A DNA stretch of 64,000 bases from Pseudonocardia halophobica (lineage in GTDB: Bacteria; Actinomycetota; Actinomycetes; Mycobacteriales; Pseudonocardiaceae): assembly GCF_027922425.1 (NCBI RefSeq), contig NZ_BSFQ01000038.1:1-64000 (forward strand), read 5' to 3'. The notes beneath the pieces were generated by a model. The model was not told the origin of the DNA, made no database searches, and worked only from the letters and a program-made list of their open reading frames with translations. The translations under genes were made by a program, and so were the position numbers. Of this stretch, positions 8,433 to 17,319 are shown piece after piece (position 1 is the stretch's first letter; every line of letters begins with the position of its first letter).

Positions 8433-11400
8433 GTGACGGATCCGGACGGCCCCGGCGTCCGGCGCCTGCTCGCGACCGCCGACCCGGCGGACTCGCCCCT
8501 CGGGGCCCCGGGCGGCTGGCCCGCCGAGCTGACCTCGGCCGTCGCCCTCATGCTCGCCTCGCCGCACCCGCTGGCCCTGTTCTGGGGTCGGGAGCACTGC
8601 GTTGTCTACAACGACGCGTTCGCCGGCGTCCTCGGCCACCGGCATCCGTGGGCCTTCGGCCGGCCCGGCGCGCAGGTGTGGCCCGAGGTGTGGGACCGGA
8701 TCGGCCCCGCGCTGCGGCACGTCGTCGACACCGGCGAGGCGGTGCAGCACACGGACGACCGCCTGGTCCTGGACCGCCCCGGCGGCCCGCGGGAGACGTT
8801 CTGGCGCTACGCGTTCAGCCCGGTCCGGGCGGCCGACGGTTCGGTCGCGGGCGTGTTCGACGTGATGTCCGAGAGCACCGCGCAGGTCGTGGCCGCCCGG
8901 CGCACCGCGCTGCTCGGCCGGCTGGCGCGGCTGGTGCGCGAGGCCGGCCCGGCCGACCCGGCCGCCGCCCACGTCGCCGCCGCGCTGGTGGACTCGCCGG
9001 ACGTGCCGTTCGCGCTGCTCGGCGGGGTGGGCGCGCCGGTGGCCGTGGGGGTGGACCCGACGCCGGAGCTGGTCGCGCTGCTGGACCGGGAGGGCCTGGT
9101 CACGCTGCCGTCGGGCGGGCAGGCCTGGGCGGCCGGGCTCAGCGGCGGGGTCCGGTTGCTGCTCGGCGCGTCGTCCCTGCAGCCGGCAGACGAGGAGCAC
9201 CGCGAGTTCCTCGCGCTCGTCGCAGGGCACGTGGACGCCGCGCTCGCGGCCGTCCGTGCCGCCGCCGAGGACCGGGAGCGCACCGGCAAGCTGGAGAGCC
9301 GCGACCGCAGCCGGACCGAGTTCTTCACCGGCGTCAGCCACGAGTTCCGCACCCCGCTGGCGCTGATCATGGGTCCGCTCGAGCAGCTCCGCGGGGCGGA
9401 CGACCCGCAGGTCCGGCACGACGCCGACGTGGCGCACCGCAGCGCGCAGCGGATGCTCAAGCTGGTCAACACCCTGCTGGACGTCTCGCGTCTGGAGGAG
9501 GGCCACCCCGACGCCGGCTTCACGCCCGTCGACCTCGGCACGCTCACCGGCGAGCTCGCCGCGCTGTTCCGCGCCCCGACCGAGCGCGCCGGCCTGCGGC
9601 TGGACGTCGACTGCCCGCCGTCCGAGCGGCCCGCCTGGGTCGACCAGGACATGTGGGAGAAGATCGTCCTCAACCTGCTGAGCAACGCCCTGAAGTTCAC
9701 GTTCGAGGGCGGCCTGCGGGTGAGCACCCGGATCGAGGACGACCGGTTCGTGCTGCGGATCGCCGACACCGGCACCGGGGTGCCGGCCGCCGAGCTGCCC
9801 CGGCTGTTCGACCGCTTCCACCGGGTCCGTGCCGCCCGCGCCCGCTCGCACGAGGGCAGCGGCATCGGGCTGGCCCTGGTCCGCCAGCTCGTCGAGGTGC
9901 ACGGCGGCACCGTCGACGCGGCCAGCACCCCCGGCGTCGGCAGCACCTTCACCGTGCGGCTGCCGCTCGGCTTCAGCCACCTGCCGGTCGAGGGCATCAC
10001 CCTCGGGCGGCCCGCGGTCACGCCGCACCCGCGCCCCGAGACGTTCGAGCCGTTCGTCGCCGAGGCCCTGCGCTGGACGCCCGCGCGGCCCGAGGACCGC
10101 GGGACGCCGCGGCTGCCGGAGTCCGTCGACCCGCCGCAGGGCCGCGTGCTCGTGGTCGAGGACGACCCCGACATGCGCGAGCACCTTCATCGGCTGCTGA
10201 GCGAGAACTGGTCGGTGCACGCCGTGGCCAGTGGCACCGAGGCGCTCGACGTGGCCCGCTCCGACCCTCCGGACCTGGTCGTCGCGGACGTCATGATGCC
10301 CGAGCTCGACGGCATCGGGCTGCTCCGCGCGCTGCGCGCCGACGCCCGCACCGCGGGCCTGCCGGTGGTGCTGCTCTCGGCGCGGGCCGGCGAGGAGGCC
10401 GCGGTCGAGGGCCTGGCCGCGGGCGCGGACGACTACCTCGTCAAGCCCTTCTCCGCGCGGGAGCTGCTCGCGCGCGTCGCCAACCACCTGCACCTCGGCC
10501 GGGTCCGGCGGGCCGCCGAGCTGCGCTTCCGGGCGATGGCCAACTCCACACCCGCGCTCATCTGGGTCGACGACGCCGGCGGGCACCGCGTGTTCGTCAA
10601 CCGCGGCTGGCTGGACTTCACCGGGGCGCGGGACGCCGTCGGCGAGCTCGGGCTGGACTGGCGCGAGCGCATCCACCCGGACGACCGCGAGCGCTACCGC
10701 TCGGTCGTCGAGGCGGCGACGCGGGCGGGCGCGCCGTTCGAGGTGGAGTACCGCCTGCGGGGCGGCGACGGCCGGTTCCGCTGGGTGCTCGACCGTGGTG
10801 CCCCGGTCGGCGCGGCGGGCAGCACGGACGGTGGCCCGGCCGGGCGGCGGGTCGGGTACGTCGGCGGCTGCCTCGACATCGACGCCCGGCACACCGAGCA
10901 GCGCCGCCACCAGCTCTACGCCGTCGTCGGCGACGCCCTGGACCGGGAGATCAGCCAGTCCGCGCGGCTGGAGGCGTTCGCCCGGACCGTCGTCGACCAG
11001 GGCCTGGGCGACATCGTGCGCGTGTTCACGGACGACGGCGCCGGCCCGGCCCTGCGGATCGTCGCCGCCACCGACCCGGACGTCGAGCGGGAGCTGCGGA
11101 CCCTGCCCGGCCTGCCGGTGCTGCACCAGCTCGCCGATGTCGACGACCCGGTGCTGCTGCCGCCCGAGGAGCTCGCGGCCGCCTTCGGCGAGACCCCGCC
11201 CGAGGACCAGGACGTGTGGCGCCGGTCCCGGGCGCACTCCGCGTTGTTCGTCCCGCTCCGGGCCCGCGGCGGGATGCTCGGCATGTTCGCCGTCGCGCGC
11301 ACGGGCGCCTCCCCGGTGCTCGACGAGTCCGACGCCGTGCTGTTCACCGAGATCGCGCGGCGCGCGGCGGTCGCGGTGGACAACGCGCGGCTGCTGGAGC

Positions 11401-13880
11401 AGGAACGCGCCAGCAGCACGCAGCTGGGCCTGCTGCACCGCGCGACCGCCGAGATGTCCGCGGCCGCGACCCCCGCCGAGGTCGCCCGGACCGCGACCAG
11501 CCACCTCGTGGCGCTGCTCGGGTCCGCGGTGGCCGGGGTGTGGCAGACCCGCGGCCAGGACCTGCAGCTCCTGGCGTTGCAGGGCTGGCAGGGGGAGCCG
11601 CCCGCGGAGCTCAGCACCGTCTCCCTCGACGGCGACCACCCGGCGCGCACCGCGCTGCGCACCCGGCAGGCGCTCTGGTTCGAGGACGCCGAGGGCCTGC
11701 GCAGCGAGCATCCCCCGGCCGCGCAGTGGCTGAGCACCTTCGGGATCGAGGCCGCGTTCTGGGTGCCGCTCGTGGCGGGGGACCGGGACCTCGGCATGAT
11801 CGCCGTCGGATTCGCCGGGCCGCGGGCTCTCACCGACAGCGACCGCGAGGCGACGCTGGCCGTGGCGGAGCTGGCGGCCCAGGCGTTGGACCGCTCGCTG
11901 CTGCTGGTCGCCGAGACCGAGGGCCGCCGGCTCGCCGAGCGGCTCGGCGCCGTGGCCACCGCGCTCTCCCGCGCCACCGACCTGGAGTCGGTGGCCGACG
12001 TGATCCTCGCCCACGCGCGGTCGGCGATCGGCGCCGAGGCCGTCGTCGTGCTGCTGGTGGACGACGAGGGCCTCCTGCACACCCTGGCCGCCGACGGCTG
12101 GGCGGACCAGGACACCGGCCGGATCGTCGAGCACGGTCTGCGGGTGACCTCCGACCATCCGCTGGGCCAGGTGGTGCGCTCGGCCGAGCCGATCTGGGCC
12201 GCGGACGGGCAGCCGACGCCGTACCCGGTGCGCACGGCCGTCCCGCTGCTGGTCGCGGGCCGCGCGATCGGCGTGATCGGGCTCGGCTTCGGCCGCGACC
12301 CGGCCTTCGGGCCGGACGAGCGCGGACTGGTGCTCACCCTGGCCAGCCAGTGCGCGCAGGCGGTCCAGCGGGCGCGGCTGCACCAGGCCGAGCACGAGGT
12401 CGCCGTGACCCTGCAGCGCAGCCTGCTGCCGCAGGAGCTGCCGCAGCTCGAGCGGCTCGCCGTGGCGACCCGGTACAACCCGGGGACCGAGGGCACCGAG
12501 GCGGGCGGGGACTGGTTCGACGTGCTCGACCTCGCCGACGGCCGGGTGGCGCTGGTGGTCGGGGACGTGGTCGGGCGCGGGCCGTCGGCCGCCGCCGTCA
12601 TGGGGCAGCTGCGCAGCGCGCTCGCCGCGAACCTGGTCAACGGCCAGCCGCCGGCCACCGCCCTCGAGCAGCTCGACCTGTTCGCCCGCCGGGTCACCGG
12701 CGCCCGGGCCAGCACGGTCGCCTGCGCTGTCGTCGACACGGCGTCGGGGGAGCTGCGCTACGCGTGCGCCGGCCATCCCGCGCCGCTGGTCGCCGGCCCG
12801 GACGGGGTCCGGCTGCTCGACGGCGGCCGGGGCACCCCGCTCGGCGTCGCGGGCCGCCCGCCGTTCGCGGAGGCCGACGGCCGGATCGAGCCGGGGGAGA
12901 CGATCCTGCTCTGCTCGGACGGGCTGTTCGAGCGCCGCACCGAGGTGATCGACGACGGCATGGACCGGCTGGCCACGACCTTCGGCGCGCTGGCCGGGCA
13001 CCGGCCGTCGGACATGGTCGACGTGCTGCTGGAGCGGATGCTCGACGCGGAGGGCGCCCCGGACGACACCGTCGTGGTGCTGGCCCGGCGGGTGCCCGAG
13101 CCCCTGACCCGGTCGATGCCGGCCGACGCCGAGTGCCTGGCCCCGATGCGCCGGGCGATCGCGGAGTGGGCGGCCCGCTGCGGGCTGGGCGAGGACGGCA
13201 CCACCGACCTGCAGCTCGCCGTGGGGGAGGCGGTGACCAACGCCGTCGAGCACGCCTACACCAACGGCGACCGGCCGCCTGCCGACGCGGTCGAGCTCTC
13301 CCTGGAGCTGCAGCCGGAGGGCTCGGTCGCGGTGCGGGTCGTCGACCACGGGCTCTGGCGGCCGCCGCCCGCCGACCCCGGCTACCGGGGGCGCGGCCTC
13401 GCGCTGATCCGGGAGCTGGCCGAGGACGTCGAGGTCCTGCCGGCGGACGACGGCACCGAGGTCTGGTTCCGGCTGCCGGCGCTGCCCGTGGAGGTGGTCC
13501 CGCGGCTGCCCGGCGGGGCGGCCGACCGGCCCGCCGAGCCCGCGCGGACCGACGGCGGCCCGGCCGTCACCCGGCTGCGGCGCTGGGCGGACCAGCACAC
13601 GGTGCGCGTGCACGTGGAGGGGGACCTCGATCTCGCGGGCGTCGCCGCGGTGCGGACGGACCTGCTCGCCGAGCTGGACCGCGGCGGGCCGCTCACCCTC
13701 ACCCTGGCCGCAGACTCGTACGTCTCCAGCTCGGGGATCGCACTGCTGTCCGAGCTGGCGCAGCGCGCGCGGTCCGGCGGCACGGAGTTGAGCGTGGTCA
13801 CACCCTCGGACAGTCCGGCGCGCCGGATCCTGGTCCTCGCGGGGCTGGACACCCTGATCGGCGCGGTCCCGGACCCCTGA
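8433..13880 (+). CDS. Giant hybrid histidine kinase fused to SpoIIE phosphatase, anti-sigma kinase and STAS domains
   Basis: A 1,815-residue soluble signalling protein with no membrane segment. Domains in order (approximate): PAS 25-140; GAF-like 150-285; HisKA 295-360 with VSHEFRTPL (His303); HATPase 395-510 (NLLSNALKF, ADTGTGVP, GSGIGLALVRQL); receiver 571-690 (phospho-acceptor Asp619 in VADVMMPE, Lys in LVKPFS); PAS 697-820; three GAF domains 826-990, 993-1150, 1166-1315; SpoIIE/PP2C phosphatase 1323-1555 with metal ligands in GGDWFDV (Asp1360) and VGDVVGRG (Asp1378); RsbW-like ATPase 1555-1690 (AVGEAVTNAVEHAY, Asn1603); STAS 1717-1812 with Ser-Ser-Gly at 1766-1768. GTG 8433 follows GGAGGAGGGC directly. 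Known families predict input through kinase and receiver to a switch that frees a sigma factor. Divergent from the ADC-like gene; no sigma gene adjoins it. In the STAS motif the usual Asp before the phosphorylatable Ser is Ser1765. Confidence 0.92.
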   Translation: MTDPDGPGVRRLLATADPADSPLGAPGGWPAELTSAVALMLASPHPLALFWGREHCVVYNDAFAGVLGHRHPWAFGRPGAQVWPEVWDRIGPALRHVVDTGEAVQHTDDRLVLDRPGGPRETFWRYAFSPVRAADGSVAGVFDVMSESTAQVVAARRTALLGRLARLVREAGPADPAAAHVAAALVDSPDVPFALLGGVGAPVAVGVDPTPELVALLDREGLVTLPSGGQAWAAGLSGGVRLLLGASSLQPADEEHREFLALVAGHVDAALAAVRAAAEDRERTGKLESRDRSRTEFFTGVSHEFRTPLALIMGPLEQLRGADDPQVRHDADVAHRSAQRMLKLVNTLLDVSRLEEGHPDAGFTPVDLGTLTGELAALFRAPTERAGLRLDVDCPPSERPAWVDQDMWEKIVLNLLSNALKFTFEGGLRVSTRIEDDRFVLRIADTGTGVPAAELPRLFDRFHRVRAARARSHEGSGIGLALVRQLVEVHGGTVDAASTPGVGSTFTVRLPLGFSHLPVEGITLGRPAVTPHPRPETFEPFVAEALRWTPARPEDRGTPRLPESVDPPQGRVLVVEDDPDMREHLHRLLSENWSVHAVASGTEALDVARSDPPDLVVADVMMPELDGIGLLRALRADARTAGLPVVLLSARAGEEAAVEGLAAGADDYLVKPFSARELLARVANHLHLGRVRRAAELRFRAMANSTPALIWVDDAGGHRVFVNRGWLDFTGARDAVGELGLDWRERIHPDDRERYRSVVEAATRAGAPFEVEYRLRGGDGRFRWVLDRGAPVGAAGSTDGGPAGRRVGYVGGCLDIDARHTEQRRHQLYAVVGDALDREISQSARLEAFARTVVDQGLGDIVRVFTDDGAGPALRIVAATDPDVERELRTLPGLPVLHQLADVDDPVLLPPEELAAAFGETPPEDQDVWRRSRAHSALFVPLRARGGMLGMFAVARTGASPVLDESDAVLFTEIARRAAVAVDNARLLEQERASSTQLGLLHRATAEMSAAATPAEVARTATSHLVALLGSAVAGVWQTRGQDLQLLALQGWQGEPPAELSTVSLDGDHPARTALRTRQALWFEDAEGLRSEHPPAAQWLSTFGIEAAFWVPLVAGDRDLGMIAVGFAGPRALTDSDREATLAVAELAAQALDRSLLLVAETEGRRLAERLGAVATALSRATDLESVADVILAHARSAIGAEAVVVLLVDDEGLLHTLAADGWADQDTGRIVEHGLRVTSDHPLGQVVRSAEPIWAADGQPTPYPVRTAVPLLVAGRAIGVIGLGFGRDPAFGPDERGLVLTLASQCAQAVQRARLHQAEHEVAVTLQRSLLPQELPQLERLAVATRYNPGTEGTEAGGDWFDVLDLADGRVALVVGDVVGRGPSAAAVMGQLRSALAANLVNGQPPATALEQLDLFARRVTGARASTVACAVVDTASGELRYACAGHPAPLVAGPDGVRLLDGGRGTPLGVAGRPPFAEADGRIEPGETILLCSDGLFERRTEVIDDGMDRLATTFGALAGHRPSDMVDVLLERMLDAEGAPDDTVVVLARRVPEPLTRSMPADAECLAPMRRAIAEWAARCGLGEDGTTDLQLAVGEAVTNAVEHAYTNGDRPPADAVELSLELQPEGSVAVRVVDHGLWRPPPADPGYRGRGLALIRELAEDVEVLPADDGTEVWFRLPALPVEVVPRLPGGAADRPAEPARTDGGPAVTRLRRWADQHTVRVHVEGDLDLAGVAAVRTDLLAELDRGGPLTLTLAADSYVSSSGIALLSELAQRARSGGTELSVVTPSDSPARRILVLAGLDTLIGAVPDP

Positions 13881-13981
13881 GCGGGCGGAACGGGGCGCTG
13901 ACCGGACATTCGGGTCCGGGTCCCGGGCGCTGGGAGCGGATTTCCGTCCGGGGCGCCGGGTGTGCTGGAATCACCGACGTG

Positions 13982-14062
13982 ATGCCCGCGTGGAACCTCG
14001 GCCCCATCTGGGAGAGCCGCCGCGGGCACGTGTTCGACGAGTGCTGTCGACGCTCGAGCTGA
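13982..14062 (+). CDS. Leader peptide with tandem cysteine codons (candidate cysteine-responsive attenuator)
   Basis: A 26-codon frame begins at ATG 13982 (GTG 13979 also in frame) and ends RRGHVFDECCRRSS. Two adjacent Cys codons (14042-14047) sit five codons from the end, followed by two Arg codons, and the stop lies 40 nt before cysteine dioxygenase. Actinobacteria are known to use short leader ORFs with Cys tracts to control cysteine-metabolism genes by ribosome stalling. CCAGT after the leader stop (about 14065-14069) can pair with ACTGG (14090-14094), which overlaps the downstream GGAG ribosome site, offering a simple mechanism. Function is inferred from position and sequence only. Confidence 0.6.
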   Translation: MPAWNLGPIWESRRGHVFDECCRRSS

Positions 14063-14102
14063 CCCAGTCCCCCGCTCGCGTCGTCCCCTACTGGAGTACC
14101 TC

Positions 14103-14636
14103 GTGCTCGCGCACGCCCGCACCGTGTCCCGTGCGGCGGTCCGCACCGCCGCTCCCACCCCGCTCGACCTCTCCGACCTCACCGCGCTGACCCGCCGGTA
14201 CGCCGAAGAGGTCCGGCTCGGCCGGCATGCGGTGCACGTCGATCCAGTGCACCGCTGGTCCCGCCGCCTGCACAGCGACGACGTCGTGGACGTCTGGCTG
14301 ATCAGCTGGGCCCAGGAGCAGATCGCTGAGCTGCACGACCACGCCGGCTCGCTCGGCGCGCTCACCGTGGTCTCCGGTGACCTCGTCGAACAGCGCTGGG
14401 TCGCCGGCGAGGGGCTGCGGGCCCGTACGCTGCGGGCGGGGCGCGGCGCCGCCTTCCCGCTCGGCCACGTGCACGACGTCGCCAACCACCTCGAGTCGCC
14501 CGCGGTCAGCGTGCACGCGTACTCGCCGCCGCTGACCGCGATGAGCTACTACGAGGTGGCGTCCGGCCCGGGCGGGGAGTTCCTGCGCCGCACCCGCACG
14601 GAGCTGACTGACGAACCGGAGAAGGTGGGGGCATGA
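14103..14636 (+). CDS. Cysteine dioxygenase type I
   Basis: A 177-residue cupin that oxidises L-cysteine to cysteine sulfinate with iron and O2. The first cupin motif ELHDHAGSLGALTVVSG gives two iron ligands (His78, His80), and GHVHDVAN gives the third (His124). Length is slightly below the roughly 190-200 of most bacterial enzymes. The start is GTG 14103 with GGAG at 14093-14096. The rhodanese gene overlaps its stop by 4 bp (ATGA), so both are made together as a small sulfur-catabolism operon. The Cys-codon leader upstream suggests the operon senses cysteine supply. Confidence 0.9.
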   Translation: MLAHARTVSRAAVRTAAPTPLDLSDLTALTRRYAEEVRLGRHAVHVDPVHRWSRRLHSDDVVDVWLISWAQEQIAELHDHAGSLGALTVVSGDLVEQRWVAGEGLRARTLRAGRGAAFPLGHVHDVANHLESPAVSVHAYSPPLTAMSYYEVASGPGGEFLRRTRTELTDEPEKVGA

Positions 14637-15010
14637 CCCGCTCGATCGCCGACGTGCTGGCCGAGGCGCGGGCCCGGCTGGACCGCGTGGGCCCGCAGGA
14701 GGCCGCCGCGCTGCTGCGCGAGGGCGCGCGCCTGGTCGACACCCGCCCGCAGTGGCAGCGCGACGAGGAGGGCTCCTTCGCCGCCGCGCTGGTCATCGAG
14801 CGCAACCACCTGGAGTGGCGGCTCGACCCGGCCTCCGACGCCCGCATCCCCGAGGCCGTCGACCACGACGTCACCTGGATCGTGGCCTGCTCCGAGGGCT
14901 ACAGCTCCAGCCTCGCCGCCGCCTCCCTGCAGGACCTGGGCCTGCACAACGCCACCGACCTCGACGGCGGCTTCCGGGCCTGGAAGGCGGCCGGCCTCCC
15001 CACCCGCTGA
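14633..15010 (+). CDS. Rhodanese-domain sulfurtransferase
   Basis: A 125-residue single-domain rhodanese, which moves sulfane sulfur through a cysteine persulfide. The active-site loop is VACSEGYSSS with Cys86, and the N-terminal LVDTRPQWQRDEEG segment and C-terminal DLDGGFRAWKAAGLP match the family. It overlaps cysteine dioxygenase by 4 bp. It would handle persulfide or thiosulfate arising from cysteine breakdown; the exact acceptor is unknown. Confidence 0.88.
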   Translation: MTRSIADVLAEARARLDRVGPQEAAALLREGARLVDTRPQWQRDEEGSFAAALVIERNHLEWRLDPASDARIPEAVDHDVTWIVACSEGYSSSLAAASLQDLGLHNATDLDGGFRAWKAAGLPTR

Positions 15011-15041
15011 ATTCCGTAGGCGTGCGTCGTGGGCGCTCGAA

Positions 15042-15060
15042 TGGTACCGAAGTGGTACCG
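15042..15060. promoter_or_regulatory. Direct-repeat operator of the RHH/Doc pair
   Basis: TGGTACCG occurs at 15042-15049 and 15053-15060, 11 bp apart (one helical turn), immediately before the antitoxin start; each copy holds the palindrome GGTACC. Ribbon-helix-helix antitoxins usually bind such repeats to repress their own operon, so this is the probable autoregulatory site. Confidence 0.6.
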
Positions 15061-15061
15061 T

Positions 15062-15274
15062 ATGCGAATGGCCATGAACCTACGGCTGACCGACGAGGAG
15101 GCCCGGGCCCTGCGGGCGCAAGCCGAGGCGGAGGACCGCTCGATGCAGGACGTTGCGCGGGCTGCTGTGCGGGAGTACATCGCCCGTCGCGACCACACGA
15201 AGCTGGTGTCGAGCGCGCTCGACGAGCTGACACCTCGCTACCGGAATCTGCTCAAGCGTCTCGGCGAGGCGTGA
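15062..15274 (+). CDS. Ribbon-helix-helix antitoxin
   Basis: A 70-residue protein starting MRMAMNLRLTDEEARALR, a typical CopG/Arc-type strand-helix-helix DNA-binding N-terminus, followed by a charged C-terminal tail that would bind the toxin. Three ATG codons are in frame (15062, 15068, 15074); the first follows the operator directly, and no clear ribosome site distinguishes them. The stop overlaps the GTG of the Doc toxin by 4 bp (GTGA). Neutralisation of the adjacent Fic/Doc toxin is inferred from gene order. Confidence 0.8.
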   Translation: MRMAMNLRLTDEEARALRAQAEAEDRSMQDVARAAVREYIARRDHTKLVSSALDELTPRYRNLLKRLGEA

Positions 15275-15651
15275 TCTCCTACCTGACCCTCGACGACCTT
15301 CTCGTCATCGCCGAGTACGCCGTCGAGGGCGAGGTCCTGGTCCGGGACATCGGGTTGCTCGAGTCGGCGCTGGCCCGGCCCCGGGCGAACTTCATGGGCC
15401 GCGAGGCGTACCCGGATCTCCCGACGAAGGCTGCCGCTCTGCTGCATTCACTGGCGACGAACCATGCGCTCGTCGACGGGAACAAGCGGCTGGCCTTCCT
15501 CGCGTCCGCGGTATTCCTCCGGATCAACGGGCGCGACCTGACGCTCTCCGAGGACGAGATGTTCGATCTCGTCATCGGCGTTGCCGACGGGACCATGCGG
15601 GACGTCGAGAAGATCGCCGAACGGATCGCGGCCGGGTTCCGAGAGGTCTGA
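15271..15651 (+). CDS. doc: Doc/Fic-family toxin
   Basis: A 126-residue Doc-type protein. Doc of phage P1 phosphorylates elongation factor Tu and stops translation. The Fic active-site motif is HALVDGNKRLA (His65 to Arg73), keeping the His, Asp-Gly, Asn-Lys and Arg of the consensus but with Leu where Fic proteins usually have Phe. The N-terminal LTLDDLLVIAEYAV and the GLLESALARP segment also match Doc. GTG 15271 overlaps the antitoxin stop. The pair lies between a sulfur operon and an acyl-CoA ligase without other mobile-element genes. Confidence 0.88.
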   Translation: MISYLTLDDLLVIAEYAVEGEVLVRDIGLLESALARPRANFMGREAYPDLPTKAAALLHSLATNHALVDGNKRLAFLASAVFLRINGRDLTLSEDEMFDLVIGVADGTMRDVEKIAERIAAGFREV

Positions 15652-15654
15652 CCT

Positions 15655-17247
15655 TCAGTCGGCGAGGCCGGCGTAGGTGTCGCGTAGCTCGCGCTTGAGG
15701 ATCTTGCCGCTGGGGTTCTTGGGCAGCTCGTCGACGACCACCACGTACTTCGGGGCCTTGAACCCGGCGAGGCGTTCCCGGGTGTGGGCGACGATCTCGG
15801 CCGGCTCGGCGGTGGCGCCCTCCCGGAGCACGACGGCGGCGGCGACGGCCTCGATCCACTCCGGGTGCTTCACCCCGAACACCGCGACCTCGCTGACCGC
15901 GGGGTGTTCGTAGATCGCGTCCTCGACCTCGCGGCTCGCGACGTTCTCGCCGCCGGTGATGATGATGTCCTTCTTGCGGTCGACGATCGTGAGGTAGCCG
16001 TCGGCGTCCATCACCCCGAGGTCGCCGCTGTGGAACCAGCCGTTCCGGAAGGCCTCGGCGGTCGCCTCCGGCTTGCCCCAGTACCCGCGCATGGCGTGCG
16101 GGGTGCGGTGCACGATCTCGCCGACCTGGCCGACGGGCACCGGGTTGTCCTCGTCGTCGTGCAGCCGGGTCTCGACGTTCAGGCTCGCCCGCCCCGCCGT
16201 GCCCGCCTTGGCGATCTGCTCCTCCGGGAACAGCACCGTGGCATTGGGTGCCAGCTCGGTCTGGCCGTAGTAGTTGAACAGCCGGATCGCGGGCAGCCGC
16301 TCGCCGAGCTCCTTCAGCACGGCGACGGGCATGATCGCCGCGCCGTAGTAGCCCTTGCGCAGCGAGCCCAGGTCGTAGTGGTCGAAGTCGGGGGAGCGCA
16401 GCAGCCGGATCCACACCGTCGGCGGGCAGAACATCTTGGTGATCTTCTCGGCCTCGACCGTGCGCAGGATCGTCCCCGGGTCCGGCGAGTCGACGATCAC
16501 GCTGGTTGCGCCGAGGTAGACGTCCGGCGTGAGGAAGTCGTGCAGCGCCGCGCAGTGGTAGAGCGGCAGGGCGTGCAGCTCGACGTCGTCGCGGTGGTAT
16601 TCGCCGTCGACAATGTCCGAGACGTACTGGGCGATCAGGTTCCGGCTCGTCATGATCGCGCCCTTGGGGGCCGACGTGGTGCCGCTGGTGTAGAGCAGCT
16701 GGACCGGGTCGTCGTCGCCGATCTCGACGTCGGGCTCGACGGCGTCGGCATGCGCGAGCAGCTCGTCGAAGCCCACCCAGCCGTCCCGCGCGCCCACCAC
16801 GACCTGCAGCTCGACCGGGACACCGGCCTCCTCGAACGTCGGCGCGAGCCGTTCGGACACGATCGCCGCGCGGGCCCCGCTGTCCTCCAGCGCGTAGCGC
16901 ACCTCGCCCGCGGTGAAGTTGAAGTTGACCGGCACGGAGATCGCGCCGATCCGGGCCAGCGCGAAGTAGGCGACGACGAAGGCGTACGAGTTGTGCGACA
17001 GGATCGCCACCCGCCGGTTCCGCCGCACACCCCGCGCGACCAGGGCGTTCGCCATCCGGTTGGCGTCGGCGTCGAGCTCGGCGAAGGTCCGCCGGGTGTC
17101 GCGGTGGACCACCGCGAGCTTGTCCGGGTACTTCTTCGCCGTGCGGGCCAGCAGCGAGCCGATGCTCTGCCGCCGCGCCCGCGCGAGCTCCGCGGTGTAC
17201 GGCGGGAGGTAGCGGTCGAGGTCGTCGGCGCTGTCGTCGTCGGTCAT
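15655..17247 (-). CDS. Fatty acid-type acyl-CoA ligase (AMP-forming)
   Basis: A 530-residue ANL-superfamily enzyme that activates a carboxylic acid to its CoA thioester through an acyl-AMP. It has the P-loop LLYTSGTTSAPKG near residue 187, FNYYGQTE (A5), the hinge WFHSGDLGVMDADGY and the C-terminal catalytic Lys in PSGKILKREL near residue 515. ATG 17245-17247 has GGAGGCC just upstream; an upstream frame is open but lacks a ribosome site. It lies downstream of an acyl-CoA dehydrogenase on the same strand, separated by a 40-nt palindrome that may end the upstream transcript. Chain length or aromatic substrate is not predictable. Confidence 0.88.
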   Translation of the reverse strand: MTDDDSADDLDRYLPPYTAELARARRQSIGSLLARTAKKYPDKLAVVHRDTRRTFAELDADANRMANALVARGVRRNRRVAILSHNSYAFVVAYFALARIGAISVPVNFNFTAGEVRYALEDSGARAAIVSERLAPTFEEAGVPVELQVVVGARDGWVGFDELLAHADAVEPDVEIGDDDPVQLLYTSGTTSAPKGAIMTSRNLIAQYVSDIVDGEYHRDDVELHALPLYHCAALHDFLTPDVYLGATSVIVDSPDPGTILRTVEAEKITKMFCPPTVWIRLLRSPDFDHYDLGSLRKGYYGAAIMPVAVLKELGERLPAIRLFNYYGQTELAPNATVLFPEEQIAKAGTAGRASLNVETRLHDDEDNPVPVGQVGEIVHRTPHAMRGYWGKPEATAEAFRNGWFHSGDLGVMDADGYLTIVDRKKDIIITGGENVASREVEDAIYEHPAVSEVAVFGVKHPEWIEAVAAAVVLREGATAEPAEIVAHTRERLAGFKAPKYVVVVDELPKNPSGKILKRELRDTYAGLAD

Positions 17248-17319
17248 GCGCGGGGCCTCCTCGTCGAGCTGTCCGGTGATCAGTAGACCCCGCCCGCTCG
17301 TCTCGGGTCGACACCCCTC

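Noticed and set aside
5715..13613. Very long minus-strand open frame opposite the giant kinase
   Set aside because: It is the antisense shadow of well-supported genes; its peptide is Arg/Gly/His/Pro-rich with no motif, as expected from high-GC codon third positions.
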